From assembly GCF_022682495.2 (NCBI RefSeq), contig NC_071392.1, positions 57,747,459 through 57,811,458 of the forward strand: a DNA stretch of 64,000 nt, written 5' to 3'. Shown one piece after another: positions 37,757 through 50,669 of the stretch (its first letter is position 1; every line of letters starts with the position of its first letter). Below the pieces are notes generated by a model. It saw only the letters and a program-made list of their open reading frames with translations. It had not been told where the DNA came from and ran no database searches. The DNA is from Desmodus rotundus. Its lineage: Eukaryota > Chordata > Mammalia > Chiroptera > Phyllostomidae. The position numbers and the translations under genes were made by a program.

Positions 37757-38865
37757 TCACAGACACGTCCCCTAAAGCAAGGGACATAAAGGAAAGAATA
37801 AACAGATGGGACCTCATAAAAATAAAAAGCTTCTGCAGGGCTAAAGAAAATAGCTTTAAAATACAAAGAGAACCAACAGTATGGGAAAACATATTTGCTA
37901 ATGATACCTCAGACAAGGGCCTGATCTCCAAAATATATAAAAACTCACAGGACTCTACTCCGGGAAGACAAACAACCCAATTAAAAAATGGACAAAGGAC
38001 TTGAACAGACACTTCTCCAAGGAAGACATACAGAGGGCCCAGAGACATATAAGAATATCCTCAGCATCACTAGCCATCAGAGAGATGCAAATTAAAACCA
38101 CAATGAGGTACCATCTCACACCAGTCAGAGTGGCCAACATAAACAAATCCACAAACAAATGTTGGAGAGGATGCGGAGAAAAGGGAACCCTAGTGCACTG
38201 TTGGTAGGAATGCAAACTGGTGCAGCCACTGTGGAAAACAGTATGGAATTTCCTCAGAAAACTAAAAATGGAACTGCCCTTTGACCCAGCAATTCCACTG
38301 CTGGGATTATACCCCAAGAACCCTGAAACCCCAATCCAAAAGAACCTATGCACCCCAATGTTCATAGCAGCACAACTTACAATAGCCAAGTACTGGAAGC
38401 AACCTAAGTGCCCATCAGCAAATGAGTGGATCAAAAAATTATGGTACATTTACACAGTGGAATTCTACACAGCAGATAGAAAGAAGGAGCTTATACCCTT
38501 TGCAACAGCATGGATGGAACTGGAGAGCATTATGCTAAGTGAAATAAGCGAGGCAGTGAGGGACAAATACCATATGATCTCACCTTTAACTGGAACATAA
38601 TCAACAAAAGAAAAAAGTAAACAAAATATAACCAGAGACATTGAAATTAAGAACATTGTAACAATAGCCACAGGGGAGTGGGAAGGGGACAGTGGGGAGA
38701 GGGGTCTATAGGAGATACTATAAAGGACACAAGGACAAAATCAAGGGGGAGGGTAGAGGTGGGGGAGGGAGGTGGGACTGGCTGGGGTGGGGTGGAGGGA
38801 AGGGGAGAAAATGCAGACAATTGTAACTGAATAAAAATAAATTAATTAATTAAAAAGGAAAAAAG
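37757..38865 (+). mobile_element. Young LINE-1, sense, 5'-truncated
   Basis: It starts in ORF2 (CACAGACACGTCCCCTAAAG), with an open stretch carrying the Cys/His region (38001-38600, one frameshift). The 3' UTR is of the GACTGGCTGGGG type and the tail ends with AATTAATTAATTAAAAAG. I did not find a convincing TSD. Confidence 0.85.
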
Positions 38866-38983
38866 AAGAAAAAAAAGTAAATACAATGTAACTGTAATGT
38901 AAAAAGGTATATTTTTCCAAAGAGAAGTAAACTTTTCAACCTTATTATATAATATCACATTATTTAAAAGTCCAAGAAATCTT

Positions 38984-39264
38984 TAGATTGTTCTTAACTA
39001 CAATGATCAGAGGGGAGTGGGGAGGGGACAGTAGGGAGAGGGGATTACAGGAAGTACTATAAAAGACACATGGACAAAATCAAGGGGGAGACAGGAGGCA
39101 GGGTAGAGAGGTGGGTTCAGCTGGGGTGGGGTGGAGGGATGGGGAGAAAAGGCAGACAACTGTAATTTAATAACAAGTAAAAATTTAAAAAAGGAAAATG
39201 GGAAGAATCTAGATAACCATGGAAATTTTGAAAAAATAAATTTTGGAAGATAACAACAAAAAAA
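38984..39264 (+). mobile_element. LINE-1 3' end with 5' inversion, 3' transduction and perfect 13-bp TSD
   Basis: TCCAAGAAATCTT lies at 38971-38983 and 39265-39277. The insert opens with about 22 bases of antisense L1 (AGATTGTTCTTAACTACAAT), then turns into sense 3' UTR (ATCAGAGGGGAGTGGGGAGG). After the first tail (about 39175-39195) follow about 65 bases that are not L1 (starting AAAATGGGAAGAATCTAGAT) and a second A run just before the second TSD. The outer TSD shows that all parts arrived in one event: a twin-primed L1 that carried downstream sequence from its source locus. Confidence 0.88.
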
Positions 39265-39277
39265 TCCAAGAAATCTT

Positions 39278-40705
39278 AAAAGTTTTGTTGTAATGTGTAT
39301 TTGGAGAATTATGAATTTCCAGGTATGGTGGGAACTTGGAGTGAGGACATGTTGGAATTGGAAAAAGCCATGGAAATTACCTAGTATAGAAACTAATAAC
39401 CTTTCAAAATTATGGACTTCTTTAAGAATCTGGAGAGAACTATTATAGACTTTCCCCCACATATGAACATAAAGTTTTGCATATATTTTCATGTAGTTAA
39501 TGGACCCTAAAGGACTTGAGCATCTCAGGTTGAGAATCCAAATATTTCATCAAAAACGCTTGACCTACAGTGACATCAGAAACAAATAGACCATTCAATT
39601 TAAAAGGTAGAACGACAAGAGAAAAAACTTGCTCTTCAGGAGGTCAGGCTTAAGGGAACTAGGAAGCTGGGAACTGCTTATTATGATTGAGCCTTTGCCT
39701 GTTTTTGGATGTAATGTCAGTGAATCAGCCCCATTTTAAAATTCCAAGAATTGAAAACAGAAGCATATCTCCCCATGATCTCGTCCAGAAAAAGAAGTTA
39801 ATGCACCCTCTGTGATGCCCAGTGTGGACAATGACCCTTATTCAATCATTGCTATTCTCAGGTACCATGGATACACTGTCTTGCATCCACAGAGCCAGCT
39901 GCTGGGTTAGAGGGTAGAGAATGAGTTCTCAGGAAACTATTTTTAGTAGTGAATCATAAGGGATCCCATACATTGAGGGTGAAGATGAAGCCAGAAAACC
40001 CAGAGGGTAATGATATCTGTTACCATTAAGGATCGTGATAGCAGTCCTTATTCATTTATTCTTTCTTTCAGTTAGTGCTTTTATTATTCAACTATTCTGG
40101 ATCAAGACTTTGCTAGGGCTATGTATGTATATTTAGTAGCAAGCAAAACACACATAGGTATTACTCTCATGGTATTTAAACCTGTTAAGGAAGAGAGATG
40201 ACTGATAAATTTTTAAGTCAAATATATAGCCACCAAATATGTTAAGAGTCATGAAAGATGTGATCAGAACTCAGTGATAGTGGATAATATACCGGTGCAG
40301 AGGAAGAATTCTTATCCTTGAGACAGAACACAGGAAAGGCTTTTCTATGTTGGTGGCACTAAATTGAAACCTGAAAGATGAGAAGAAATTTTCCGTAAGA
40401 TGCAAGATGAGGAACAGGGAGAGGGTTTGCAAAGGCCCTAAGGCAAATGAGTCTTGATGTAAGTGAAGAGTGAATAAAGGCCAGTAAGGTTTAAGGGTGG
40501 ATTGGGACACTAGTGAAATTTTAGAGTGAGGCCTTGTCAGCAATGTGAAAGAGTAGAGATTTTAATCAAAGTAAATTTTATTTAAAAATTATTAAAGACT
40601 CTAAACACTTGGGTAAATAGTCTGAAAGCTGAGGTAGAAAAGTGGAGGCAGAAGCATGATCTGATTTAATAATAATACTCAATAGAGCAAGTTTAATTTG
40701 GGGAA
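39278..40705. other. Intron sequence; possible ancient interspersed repeat at about 40080-40560
   Basis: Mostly single-copy intron. The part 40080-40560 (for example GAAACCTGAAAGATGAGAAG, GCAAAGGCCCTAAGGCAAAT) resembles a widespread ancient mammalian repeat, but I cannot name the family. No exon or RNA gene is seen. Confidence 0.4.
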
Positions 40706-41060
40706 AAAATGGTGGTAATGTAGGTGGGAGCTGAGCCAACTTGCTCATACACCCAACTGGGTCACTTAGCTGATCTTCTGAAGAACAAAGTGGACAACAG
40801 AATCTTAGCTGATATAAAGTTTGGAAGCAAAATTGTGCTAAGGATTAGCACTGGGAGTAGACTACAAGAAATCACACTGGAGAGAACACACAAACAATCC
40901 ACCAACAAGTAAAGCCCAAGCACAACAAGAGAGCCCACACCAATGGAAGAAACAGCATCCAAACAAGGTCAAAGAGAATGCACCACTGAGTCCCACAGAA
41001 CTCCTACCACAGAAATCCACCCCAGAAAATCTGGCAAAGCAGAGTGCCCTGAGATGCAGA

Positions 41061-41086
41061 AACAAACAAACAAACAAACAAACAAA
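41061..41086. repeat. (AAAC)n microsatellite
   Basis: About six tandem AAAC units inside the L1 5' UTR just before ORF1. Confidence 0.85.
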
Positions 41087-44000
41087 AAGAGTCACCTAAA
41101 ATGGGGAGGTAAAGAAAGAACACCCAATCGAAAGGAATGGAAGAATCCACACTAAAAGAGCTAAATGAAGTGGAGGCAAACAAACTATCACACATAGAAT
41201 TCTTTTTTTAAATGGTTATAAGGAGGCTCAAGGAACTCAATGACAACTGCAAGGAACTGAGTGGGAACTACAGCAGCAAGAAAAAGGAAATAGAAACTAT
41301 AAACAAAAATCAGGAAGAAACAATATCTGAAACAAAATATACATGAGAAGGAATCGTAATCAAACCAGATGAAGCAGAGGACTGAATTAGTGAGCTGGGA
41401 GACAATGTAGAAAGCAATACCCAGGTAGAGCAGGAGCATGAAGAAAAGGCTCAAAATGTATGAGGATAGTTTAAAGGAATTTAGGGACAACAAAAAACAA
41501 CAAATTTCAAATCAGGAATAATGTGAGGAGAAGAAAAGGAGCAAGGGATAGAAAACCCATTTGAAAAAATAATGAGAAAATATTCTGATCTAGAAAGGGG
41601 AAAAGCCATGCAAGTTCAGAAAGCATAGACAATCCCAAACAAGATGAATTCCAAGAGGCCTATTCCAACATATGTCATAATACAAATGCCACACTTTACA
41701 GACAAAGAAAGGATCTTGAAAGCAGTAAAGGAAGAAAAAAGAAAAAAGAGAGCAGTATACAAAGTACATCCAATTAAGCTAGCAGCTGATTTCTTAATGG
41801 AAACACTAAAAGCCAGAAGGGAATGGCAAAAAATATTCCAAGTACTGAAAAGCACAGGCCTTGAACCAAGACTACTCTACTCAGCGAGGTTCTCAATTAA
41901 AATGGAAGGCGAAACAAGGAGTTAACCACACAGAAGAAGGCTGAAAAGTACACCTCCACCAAAACAACGTTGCAAGAGATGATAAAGGGACTACTTTTAG
42001 AAGATGAGGAAAAGAGAGGGGGAAACACAAGAAAAAGGGGGAAATGGAAATGAATAAGTACCTATCAGTAATAACCTTAATTGTAATTAGATAAAATGCT
42101 CCAATAAAAAGACATAGGGCTGCTGAATGAATAAGAAAACATGACTGACACATATCCTGCCTACAAGAGACCCACCTCAGGAAAAAAAGACCTACACAGA
42201 CTGAAAGTGAAGGGTGGGGAAAAAATATTTCAAGCGAATAGACAAGACAAAAAAGCCAGTATAGCAATACTTATACAAGACAAAATAGACTTCAAAACAA
42301 AAGCCATAAAAAGAGACACCTAAGGACACTTCATAATACTAAAGGGAAGAAGCCATTAAGAAGACATAAACATTGTAAATAAATATGCACCAAACATAGG
42401 AACAACCAAATATATAAGGAAAGTCTTGGAGGACTTCAAGAAAGATATAGATAAAAACACATTTATACTAGGGGATTTTAACACCCAACTGTCAAAAAGG
42501 GATGGATCTTCCAAACAAAATGTCAAGTATATGTGGCACTGAATGACACACTAGGTCAAGTGGAATTAACTGATATATATATATAGAACCGTTCATCCCC
42601 AAAAAGCAAAATACACATTCTTTTCAAATGCAAATGGAACATTTTCAGAGATACATCACATGATAGGACACAAAACAAGCCTCAACAAATTCAAGAGAAT
42701 TGAAATCATATCAAGAATTTTCTTGGACCACAAGAACCTGAAACTAGAAACCAACCTCAAGGAAAAAACTCAAAAACATTCCAATTCATACAGACTGAAT
42801 AGCATACCATTAAACAAGGAGTAGGTTAATAATGAGATCAAGGAAGAAATCAAAAAGTTTCTGGAAACAAATAAAAGTGAACACACAACAGTACAAAACT
42901 TATGGGACACAGTGAAAGCAGTCCTGTTAGGGAAGTTCACAGTGGTATAGGCCTACCTAAAAAAGATAGAAACAATTCAAATAAACAACCTAATTCTACA
43001 TCTACAATTGGAGGAACAAAGAATGCCCAGAGCAAGTAAACAGAATGATATAACATAGATAAGAGCAGATTAAATGACATACAGGCCAAAAGATCAATTC
43101 AAAGCACCAATAAATCCAGGACCTGGTTCTTTGAAAAGATAAACAAAATCAAAAAGCCTTTAACCAGACTCATCAAGAAAAAAAAATGAAAGAAAGAACC
43201 CTAATAAATAAAATCAGAAATGAAAGAGGCGATTTTACAACTCATACCATAGAAATTCACTGAAATACTCAACAAAGAGGAAACTACAGGCCAATATCAT
43301 TGATGAACATAGACGCTAAAATCATCAACAAAATATTGGCACACTGCATCAAGCAATATATTAAAATGATCATACTCATAATCAAATAGGATTCATCCGA
43401 GGGGTTCAAGGAAAGTATGATATTTGTAAATCAACAAACATAATACATCACATAATATATCACATAAACAAAAAGAAAGACAAAAAGTCATATGATCATA
43501 TCAATAGATGCAGAAAAAGAATTTTTGATAATATACAGCACCAATTTATGATAAAAAATAAAAGACTCTCCAAAGTGGGAGTTCAGGGGGCATATATCTA
43601 CATAACAAAGACTATATACGAGAAACCTACAGCAACCTTGTATTGAATGAGCAAATGTAAAATCTTTCCCACTAAGATCAGGAACAATACAAGGGTATTC
43701 TCTTTCACCACTACTATTCAACATAATATTGAAAGTCCTAGCCACAGCAATCAGACAAGAAAAAGAAATAAAAGGCATCCAAATTGGAAAGGAGAAAGTA
43801 AAACTGTCATTGTTTGCAGATGACACAATAATGTACATAGAAAACCCTATAGATTCTACCAAAACAAAACACAATCGACCTCATAAGTTAATTTGGACAA
43901 ACAGTGGAATACAAAATCAATATTCAGAAATTGAAGGCATTTTGTACACCAACAATAAAATATCAGAAACAGATACTAGGAAAAAAATCCCATTTGCTAT

Positions 44001-44260
44001 AGCAACAAGAAAAATAATGTACCTCGGAATAAACCTAACCAAGGAACTAAAAGACCTTTACTCAGACAACTACACAGCACTAAAGAAAGAAATTAAGGGA
44101 GATACAAATAAATGGAAGCCTGTACCATATTTATGGATTGGAAGAATTACACCATCATAATGTCCACACTACCCAAAGCAATTTATAGATTCAATGAAAA
44201 CCCTATTAAAATACCAATGACATTGTAGATATAGAACAAACATATCAAAAATTTATGTGG

Positions 44261-44326
44261 TGGGGTGATAATGGGGACAACTATACTTGAATAATATTTT
44301 AAAATAAAATTTAAAAATTAGAAAAG
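44261..44326 (+). mobile_element. Very short LINE-1 tail insertion with imperfect TSD
   Basis: Only the last about 66 bp of an L1 (GGGGTGATAATGGGGACAAC, then an A-rich tail) were inserted in ORF2 of the older L1. AAATTTATGTGG ending at 44260 and AAATTTATATGG ending at 44341 are the target duplication with one difference. Confidence 0.8.
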
Positions 44327-44419
44327 AAAAAATTTATATGGAACCATAAATGAACTCAAATAGCCTCAGCAATTTTTAGAAAGAAGAACAAAGTAGGAGG
44401 GATCACAATATCTGATATC

Positions 44420-44966
44420 TGACACGGAATTTGGCCCGTAGGATCCAGTGTTGTGGTTGCAATATACAAATACACATGGACTACAGAAATCCTGTGGAGA
44501 GAAAGGGATGGTGCAGCCACTCTCTCAAGAGTAGACCTGACCCTTGCCTTGACAGGCTTTTATTGTTTTTCTAGGCCCCTCACATCAAAGATGGTCCTCA
44601 TTTATTATGCATAGGTTTGTTTTGGGTGGTTATCTTTTGCAGACAAAGGAGAGGATATCGCTGAATACATCAAAGAAGGATATTTGCAATGTAAAAGGAG
44701 AAATGGTCAAAACTGGCTATGTTCCATACCTGGAAGGTCTAGCTCATATTTTGGGAAGATAAAGATACTCAGTAAACATTTGCTGCCTCAGGGTGAGGGA
44801 GTTTTAGCAAGAGCAAGTCTCATAGCAGTCAAGATACAATGCAGGCCTGATGTCCCACGGGAGAACCTATCCATGGACGTAGGTCCTGCCCGCCAACCTC
44901 GCTCCCCACTGGCTTTTCTGAGTGGGGGCTGAGTCATATTTCACACGCATGGAACAGTTCCCCACA
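44420..44966 (-). mobile_element. Solo LTR of an endogenous retrovirus (ERV2-like), inserted in an L1
   Basis: A 547-bp non-L1 block begins TG and ends CA and is flanked by GATATC (44414-44419) and GATATA (44967-44972). The L1 ORF2 resumes after the second copy, so this is a 6-bp target duplication with one later change. A minus-strand AATAAAAGCC polyadenylation signal at about 44563-44572 suggests the LTR reads on the minus strand. A 6-bp duplication is usual for class II (betaretrovirus-like) ERVs. No gag, pol or env remains, so recombination between two LTRs has removed the interior. The class is inferred from duplication length and signals, not from a family match. Confidence 0.85.
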
Positions 44967-46424
44967 GATATAAAAACTATTTCACAAGGCCACTGTAATC
45001 AAAACAGTCTGGTACTGGCATAAGAACAGACATATAGACCAATGGAGTTGGATAGAGACCCCAGAAATAAACCCATGTCCATATGGTCAATCAATATTCA
45101 ACAAATGGGAAGGAGCAGAAAACGTAGTAAAACTAACCTCTTCAACAAATGGCATTGCGAGATCTAGACAGATACATGCAAATAAAACTCAAACACTGAC
45201 ACCATACACAAAAATAAACTCAAGAGAGATAAATGACTTAAGTACAAGTTATGACACCAGAAATGTCCTAGAGAAGAACATAGGAAAATTTTAGATATCC
45301 CTTGCAACTTTTTTTTCACCATTAAGTCTCCTAGAGCAAGGGACATAACAGAAAGTATAAACAAACTGGACTAAATCAAATTCAAAGGCTTCTACATGGC
45401 TCAAGAAAACACCGACAGAATGGAAAGAGAACAAACCATATTGGAAATACGTTTGCCAATGATACCTCAGACAAGGGCCTGATCTCCAAAATATATAAAA
45501 ACTCACAGGACTCTACTCCAGGAAGACAAACAACCCAATTAAAAAATGGGCAAAGGACTTGAACAGACACTTCTCCAAGGAAGACATACAGAGGGAGAGA
45601 CACCTATGAAAGGATGCTCAGCATCACTAGCCATTACAGAGATGCAAATTAAAATCACAATGAGATACGACTTCACACTAGTTAGAATGGCTATCATAAA
45701 CAATCAAGAAACAAGTGCTGTTGAGGTTGTGGAGAAAAGGGAACCTTAGTGCACTGTTGGTGGGAATGCAGACTGGTGCAGCCACTGTGGAAAACAGGAT
45801 GGAATTTCTTCAGAAAACTAAAAAAGGAACTGCCTTTTGACCTGGCAACTCCACTGCTAGGATTATACACTAAGAATCCTGAAACATCAATTCAAAAGAA
45901 TCTATGCACCACAATGTTCATAGCAGCACGATTTACAACAAGCAAGTGCTGAAAGTAGTCTAAGTGCCCATCAGTAAATTAGTGTATCAAAATACTTTGG
46001 TACATTTACACCACAGAATAGTATGCAGCAGAAAGAAGGAAAGAGCTCCTACCCTTCACAACAGCATGGATGGAACTGGAGAGCATTATTGTAAAGGAAA
46101 TAAGCCAGGTGGTGAAAGACAAATACCATATGCTCTCACCTATAAGTGGAACCTAATCAAGAAAACAAAGAACTGAGCAGAATAAAACCGGAGAAATGTA
46201 AATAAAGAAGAAATTGACATTAACCAGAAGGAAGTGGGAAAGGGTATATCAGGGGTAAAAGCATAAGGGTCAAGTCAGGGAACATGTGTAAAGGACACAT
46301 GCGCAAAGGCAAAGGGTGGTGGAGGACTGGATGTGGGAGATGGGTGGTGGGTAGGGCAGGGGAGAGTAATAGGGGGAAAATAGGGGCAACTGTAATTGAA
46401 CAACAGTAAAAATATTTTTAAATG

Positions 46425-48095
46425 ATTAAAGAGTCTTCATACTGTGTTCATGGATTGGAAGTATTAAGATAGTTGAAATGTACATACTACTCAAAACAAT
46501 CTATAGACTCAACACAATTCCTATCAAAATACCAATGGGTATTTCACAGATCTAGAAGAAATATTCCAAAAATTTATATGAAAACAAAAATGATCCCAAA
46601 TAGCCTCAGCAAACTTGAGAAAGAAGAGCAAAGTTTGAGGGACCACAATACGTGATATCGAAATGCTACAAATCCATTGTAATCAAAACAATCTGGCAAC
46701 GACACAAGAACCAGCATATAGATCAATAGAAGAGAATAGAGAACCCAGAAATAAATCCATGCCTTTATGGTCAGTTAATATTTGACAAAGGAGGCAGTAG
46801 CATACTATGGAGTAAAGATAGTTTCTTCAATAAAGTGTTGAAAAATTTGGCTGATACATGCAAGTAAATGAAATTAGACCACCAAATTACACCATATGCA
46901 AGAATTAACTCAAAATGGATAAAGCACTTAAATGTAAGTCACAAAATCATAAAAATTGTACAAAAAAACATAGGCAGTAACATTTCAGACATCTTGCAAT
47001 GCATTATTTTTACTGATACATATCCTAGTGAAAGGGGAAAAAATGGGACTACATCAAACTAAAAAGGTTTTGCACAGCAAAAGGAACCATCAACAAAATG
47101 AAAATGGAACTCACTGTATGGGAGAACATATATTCCAATGGTACATCTGATAAGGGGTGATTTCCAAAACATATAAAGAACTTATACAACTCAACACTGG
47201 AAAGACAAACAATCCAATTAAAAAGTCAGCAAAAGGACCTGAACAGACGCTTCTTCAAAGGGGTTTTACAAATGGCCAATACACACATGAAAAAAATGTT
47301 CATCACTAATTAGAGAGATACAAATTAAAACCACAATGAGATATCACCTCACACCTGCCAGATTGATTATCATCAATAAATTAACAAACAAGTGTTGGTG
47401 AGAATGTGGAGAAAAGGGAACCCTAGGGCACTGTTGTGGAGGAATGGACACTGATGCAGACACTGTGGAAAACAGTATGGAGTTTCCTCAAAAAATGAAA
47501 ATATGGAACTGCCTTTTGACCCAATGATTCCACTTCTGAGAATATATCCTAAGAATTCTGAAACACTAATTTGAAAGAACATATGAATTTCTATCTTTAT
47601 TGCAGCATTATTTACCATAGACAAGATCTGGAGACAGCTCAAGTACCCATCAGTATATGAATGGATTTAAGAAAGCTGTGGTATATTTACACAATGGAAT
47701 ACTTTTTTACATGGTCATAAAAAAGAAGGAAATCTTACCTTTTGCAACAGCATTGACAGATCTGGAGAGTATTATTCTAAGTGAAATAAGCCAGAGAAAC
47801 AAAAATACCATATGTTCTCATATGTGGAATATAATGAACAAAATAAACTGATGAACAAAATAGATCAGAAGCATGTATACGTGCAACACACTGAGAGCTG
47901 AATGGATGAAAGAAGGTGAAGGGGTTAGCCAAAACACATATATGAATGACACAAAAACACAGACCACAGTATGGTAATGACCAGAAGGAAGAGGGGACAG
48001 GGGATGAGTAGAAGTGAGAAAAGAGGAAGGAAGAAATGGGGACATCTGTAATAGTGTCAAAAATAAATATAAATAAAAAAAAAATTTTAGCAGGA
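46425..48095 (+). mobile_element. Older LINE-1, sense, 5'-truncated in ORF2
   Basis: It starts in the reverse-transcriptase part of ORF2 (TGTTCATGGATTGGAAGTAT), continues to the degenerate C-terminus, then a 3' UTR unlike the young G-rich type, and ends with an A-rich tail at about 48062-48090. It is inserted directly downstream of the previous L1 tail. Confidence 0.75.
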
Positions 48096-48109
48096 ATGAA
48101 AGATGCATT

Positions 48110-49512
48110 TTTGTATAGACCAATGGAACAGAACAGAGAGCCCAGAAATAAACCCAACTCTTTACAGTCAATTAATATTTGACAAAAGAGGCAGGAGCAT
48201 AAAATAGAGCAAAAATATCCTCTTCAACAAATGGTGTTGGGAGATCTGGACAGCTACATGCAAAAACACGATACTCGATCACCAACTTACACCATACACA
48301 AAAATAAATTCCACGTGGATAAAAGACTTAAATATAAGTCGTAACACCATAAAAGTCCTAGAGGAAAACATTGGCAAGAAAATCTCAGACATTCCACGCA
48401 GCAACATCCTCACAGACACGTCCCCTAAAGCAAGGGACATAAAGGAAAGAATAAACAAATGGGACCTCATCAAAATAAAAAGCTCCTGCATGGCTAAAGA
48501 AAACAGCATTAAAATTAAAAGAGAACCAACTGTATGGGAAAACATATTTGCCTATGATACCTCAGACAAGGGCCTGATCTCCAAAATATATAAAGAACTC
48601 ACATGACTCCACTCCAGGAAGACAAACAAAGCAATTAAAAAATGGGCCAAGGACTTGAACAGACACTTCTCCAAGGAAGACATACAGAGGGCCCAGAGAC
48701 ATATGAAAAGATGCTCAGCATCACTAGCCATCAGAGAGATGCAAATTAAAACCACAATGAGGTACCATCTCACACCAGTCAGAATGGCCAACATAAACAA
48801 ATCAACAAACAAATGCTGGAGAGTATGTAGAGAAAAGGGAACCCTAGTACATTGTTGGTGGGAATGCAGACTGGTGAGGCCACTGTGGAAAACAGTATGG
48901 AATTTCCTCAGAAAACTAAAAATGGAACTGCCCTTTCACCCAGCAATTCCACTGCTGGGATTATACCCTAAGAACCCTGAAACCCCAATCCAAAAGAACC
49001 TATGCACCCCAATGTTCATAGCAGCACAATTTACAATAGCCAAGTACTGAAAGCAACCTAAGTGCCCATCAGCAAATGAGTGGATCAAAAAAACTATGGT
49101 ACATTTACACAATGGAATTCTACTCAGCAGAGAGAAAGAAGGAGCTCCTACCCTTCATAACAGCATGGATGGAACTGGAGAGCATTATGCTAAGTGAAAT
49201 AAGCCAGAGGGTGAGGGACAAATACCATATGATCTCACCTTTAACTGGAACATAATCAACAAAAGAAAAAAGGTAACAAAATATAACCAGAGACATTGAA
49301 GTTAAGAACAGTCTAACAATAGCCATTGGGGGGGGGGGAGTGGGGAGGGGACAGTGAGGAGAGGGGATTACAGGAACTACTATAAAGGACACATGGACCA
49401 AATCAAGGGGGAGGGCGGAGGTGGGGGAGGGATGTGGGTTTGGCTGGGGTGGCGTGGAGGAATGGGGACAAAATGCAGACAACTGTAATTGAATAACAAT
49501 AAAAATTTAAGG
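48110..49512 (+). mobile_element. Young LINE-1, sense, 5'-truncated in ORF2
   Basis: It begins in ORF2 (TAGACCAATGGAACAGAACA). The Cys/His segment is open at 48655-49050, although the first Cys-rich part is changed (CWRVCREKG). The 3' UTR is of the GGTTTGGCTGGGG type with tail near 49500. It abuts the older L1 tail upstream and the twin-primed copy downstream. Confidence 0.85.
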
Positions 49513-49525
49513 AAAAAGAAGTACA

Positions 49526-50018
49526 GCTAAAGGTGAGATCATATGGTATTTGTCCCTCACAGCCTGGCTTATTTCACTTAGCATAACGCTCTCCAGTTCC
49601 ATCCATGCCATTGCAAAGGGTATAAGCTCCTTCTTTCTCTCTGCTGTGTAGAATTCCATTGTGTAAATGTACCATAGTTTTTTGATCCACTCATTTGCTG
49701 ATGGGCACTTAGGTTGCTTCCAGTACTTAGCTATTGTAAATTGTGCTGCTATGAACATTGGGGTGTAACAAAAGAAAAAAGCAAACAAAATATAACCAGA
49801 GACATTGAAATTAAGAACATTGTAACAATAGCCACAGGGGAGTGGAGAAGGGATAGTGGGGAGAGGGGTCTATAGGAGCTACTATAAAGGACACAAGGAC
49901 AAAATCAACGGGGAGGGTAGAGGTGGGGGAGGGAGGTGGGACTGGCTGAGGTGGGGTGGAGAGAAGGGGTGAAAATGCAGACAATTCTAACTGAATAAAA
50001 ATAAATTAATTAATTTTT
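49526..50018 (+). mobile_element. LINE-1 3' end with 5' inversion (twin-primed), perfect 13-bp TSD
   Basis: TSD AAAAAGAAGTACA lies at 49513-49525 and 50019-50031. The left part (49526-49766) is antisense distal ORF2, with 93 codons readable on the minus strand. At about 49767 it switches to sense (AACAAAAGAAAAAAGCAAAC) and runs to the tail. Relative to intact L1 about 15 bases are lost at the inversion point, as expected from twin priming. Confidence 0.93.
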
Positions 50019-50031
50019 AAAAAGAAGTACA

Positions 50032-50262
50032 AGTTGCCAGTTATAAAAAACAGTCACAGGGATATAAAGTACTGCATTCAGAATACAGTCAGTAATATTG
50101 TAAAAACTATGCATAGTGTCAGAGGGGTACTAGACTTACCAGGGTGACCATTTCATGAGTTATATAACTGTCTAATCACTATGTTGTACATCTGAAACTA
50201 ATATAATACTATACATGAACTGTAATTTTAAAAACTTTTAAAAATAATTTTAAGGCAGTAAC
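50032..50262 (+). mobile_element. Old LINE-1 (L1M-like) 3' UTR end
   Basis: Diverged sequence with landmarks of old mammalian L1 3' ends: GTACAAGTTGCCAGTTATAA, TACTAGACTTACCAGGGTGA, TCACTATGTTGTACATCTGA and AACTAATATAATACTATAC, then A-rich. The recent twin-primed L1 landed at its 5' side. Confidence 0.65.
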
Positions 50263-50669
50263 CCAGTACCTTGAAATGACACATATTTAAATGAACTCTA
50301 GAGGACTACAACTTTACCTCATTTTCTACTAAAATAAAAATAATGTATCCCCATTATAAAAAAAAGGAAAAAGAAAGATAGGTGCATTTTATTTATTTTT
50401 TTTTTTTGTGACCACTTGGGCTGCTTGTGGAAAATGGCTAGACTGGAGGTGAGGTATAAGATAGGGCAGAGGGGCTATGTAGAAGACTGTTATATTGATC
50501 TAATTGTATAGATGATGGTACAGCATGGATGGAGGGGAGGGAAGAGCTTGTGGTGATACTGTGAATTAAAAAACAATGGAAGCTGATGACAACTTGAACC
50601 TGAGGGTGAGGCGACAAGAGGAATGATAACTAGGTATTATTCTTCTGAATATTAGTGATAGACACTGTC

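Larger units (their letters stand above)
40710..46420 (+). mobile_element. Full-length older LINE-1, sense, with two nested insertions
   Basis: The L1 5' UTR starts near 40710 (AAAATGGTGGTAATGTAGGT). Degenerate ORF1 starts at 41101 with codon 4 changed to TAA and runs to about 42035. Degenerate ORF2 runs from about 42050 to 46170, and the 3' UTR and tail to about 46420. An L1 tail fragment (44261-44326) and a solo LTR (44420-44966) interrupt ORF2. Many frameshifts; ORF2 also lacks a piece near 43250 compared with the young copy. Confidence 0.82.

Noticed and set aside
44684..44932. 82-codon frame inside the solo LTR
   Set aside because: LTRs are non-coding; no similarity to retroviral proteins was seen.
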